Made by a program: the position numbers and the translations under genes. From assembly GCF_004214835.1 (NCBI RefSeq), contig NZ_PIQJ01000001.1, positions 496,001 through 560,000 on the forward strand: DNA of 64,000 nucleotides. Direction: 5' to 3'. Source of the DNA: Pseudidiomarina tainanensis. Its GTDB lineage: Bacteria > Pseudomonadota > Gammaproteobacteria > Enterobacterales > Alteromonadaceae. This document shows positions 63,386 to 64,000 of the stretch, piece after piece. Under the pieces are notes generated by a model. The model was not told the origin of the DNA, ran no database searches, and saw only the letters and a list, made by a program, of their open reading frames with translations. Position 1 is the stretch's first letter, and every line of letters starts with the position of its first letter.

Positions 63386-63415
63386 GGTGCAGTCCAAGGA
63401 CTGCACCCCTCCTTT
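63386..63415 (+). repeat. 30-bp palindrome, right flank of hipBA module 2
   Basis: Identical to 61782-61811. It lies between the hipA stop (63381) and the msrA stop (63425) and may end both convergent transcripts. Confidence 0.93.
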
Positions 63416-63424
63416 TCATCCAAA

Positions 63425-63958
63425 TTAACCGTCAAGCTTTTCGGCAAAAGTACGTTTGAATTTCGCCAATTTAGGATGCACGACCGCCTGGCAATAAGCG
63501 TTTTCTGGATTACGCTCCACGTAATTCTCGTGATATTCCTCGGCCGGCCAAAACTTCTCGAGCGGCTCAATGGTCGTCACAATCGGCGCATCCCACGTTT
63601 GCTCTCGTTCCATTTCAGCAATAATTTCTTCTGCTAAACGCTTTTGCTCGTCAGTTTGATAGAAGATCGAGGTGCGATATTGCGTACCGACATCGTTTCC
63701 TTGTCGGTTCACCTGCGTCGGATCATGCAACGCAAAGAAGATTTCGTAAACTTCACGCACACTCAGCGCGGCCGGGTCAAAAGTAATTTGAACCACTTCA
63801 GCGTGACCCGTATCACCTTTACAGACTTCTTCGTAAGTCGGTTCCGCTTTATGACCACCAGCGTAACCGGACTGAACTTTCAGTACGCCACGCACTTGCT
63901 TAAAGGCGCCTTCAAGACACCAAAAGCAACCGCCACCTAATGTAATTTGTTGCGTCAT
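63425..63958 (-). CDS. msrA: Peptide methionine-S-sulfoxide reductase A
   Basis: 177 residues. MsrA reduces methionine-S-sulfoxide in oxidised proteins. The catalytic motif GGGCFWCLEG at about 8-17 (Cys nucleophile), SGYAGGHKAEPTYEEVCKGDTGHAEVV and FWPAEEYHENY are standard. A resolving cysteine is likely in NAYCQAVV. It faces the second hipBA module convergently. No gene begins in the last 42 bases of the window. Confidence 0.96.
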   Translation of the reverse strand: MTQQITLGGGCFWCLEGAFKQVRGVLKVQSGYAGGHKAEPTYEEVCKGDTGHAEVVQITFDPAALSVREVYEIFFALHDPTQVNRQGNDVGTQYRTSIFYQTDEQKRLAEEIIAEMEREQTWDAPIVTTIEPLEKFWPAEEYHENYVERNPENAYCQAVVHPKLAKFKRTFAEKLDG

Positions 63959-64000
63959 AACTACCTCATTAAATTATATGGACGTCTAGATGCCCACACT

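Overview
The window looks like a chromosomal segment of a marine gammaproteobacterium of the Alteromonadales, most likely Idiomarinaceae. This is inferred from gene content, not from a marker-gene search. Supporting features are the E. coli-like neighbourhoods (argR/mdh; mutH, rppH, ptsP, lgt, thyA; suhB, trmJ, iscRSUA-hscBA-fdx), an ArcA-type regulator with a separate HPt protein, and families typical of Alteromonadales/Vibrionales (DUF3718, DUF2982, DUF3545, rhombosortase). No rRNA, tRNA, prophage, insertion sequence or CRISPR array was seen.

Layout. 1-1165: 3' part of acnB and its terminator. 1303-6386: run of lipoprotein or secreted-protein genes around an LpoB-like/YcfL-like pair. 6450-9430: DUF885 metallopeptidase-like lipoprotein and a DyP-type peroxidase. 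9536-14866: argR, mdh, rhombosortase, ispB, rplU-rpmA-obgE. 14984-19512: folA, a DUF3718 protein, an alpha/beta hydrolase and a NatAB-like ABC exporter. 19637-25175: oxidoreductase, GNAT, ahcY plus adenosine kinase, folE2. 25334-28172: HPt protein, arcA and a sensor kinase. 28179-31764: rsmC and a rimB-rimK-AstE-like operon. 31915-38664: DUF2982, mutH, rppH, ptsP, TauE/SafE permease, lgt, thyA. 39142-40778: first hipBA. 40880-46181: unknown membrane protein plus SH3 protein, tcdA/csdE, etfBA. 46455-53246: TSP3-repeat protein, DUF1302 outer-membrane protein, S9 peptidase, two glycosyltransferases. 53337-56034: ung, DUF3545, suhB, trmJ. 56263-61773: complete isc operon. 61902-63381: second hipBA. 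63425-63958: msrA.

The most unusual content is the repetitive DNA. Three classes of palindromic element punctuate gene ends. Class A (11 sites) has arms of tandem heptamers (consensus ATATTAG facing CTAATAT), framed by CAANNNCG and CGNNNTTG. Class B (about 5 sites) has GTTATTC/GTTCG-type arms, but at least one copy has the same outer frame. Class C (about 10 sites) is a GTAGCCCGGCG...CGCCGGG hairpin followed by a smaller GC hairpin. The elements do not just sit between genes: they supply stop codons, C-terminal residues, Shine-Dalgarno sequences and one promoter -35. One class C copy lies in frame inside hscA, and another encodes the C-terminus of the DUF885 lipoprotein, giving two unrelated proteins the same ten-residue peptide. 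Both hipBA modules are bounded by repeats.

Much of the rest is housekeeping: Fe-S assembly, TCA cycle, SAH and adenosine recycling, folate and thymidylate synthesis, DNA repair, lipoprotein maturation and redox control.
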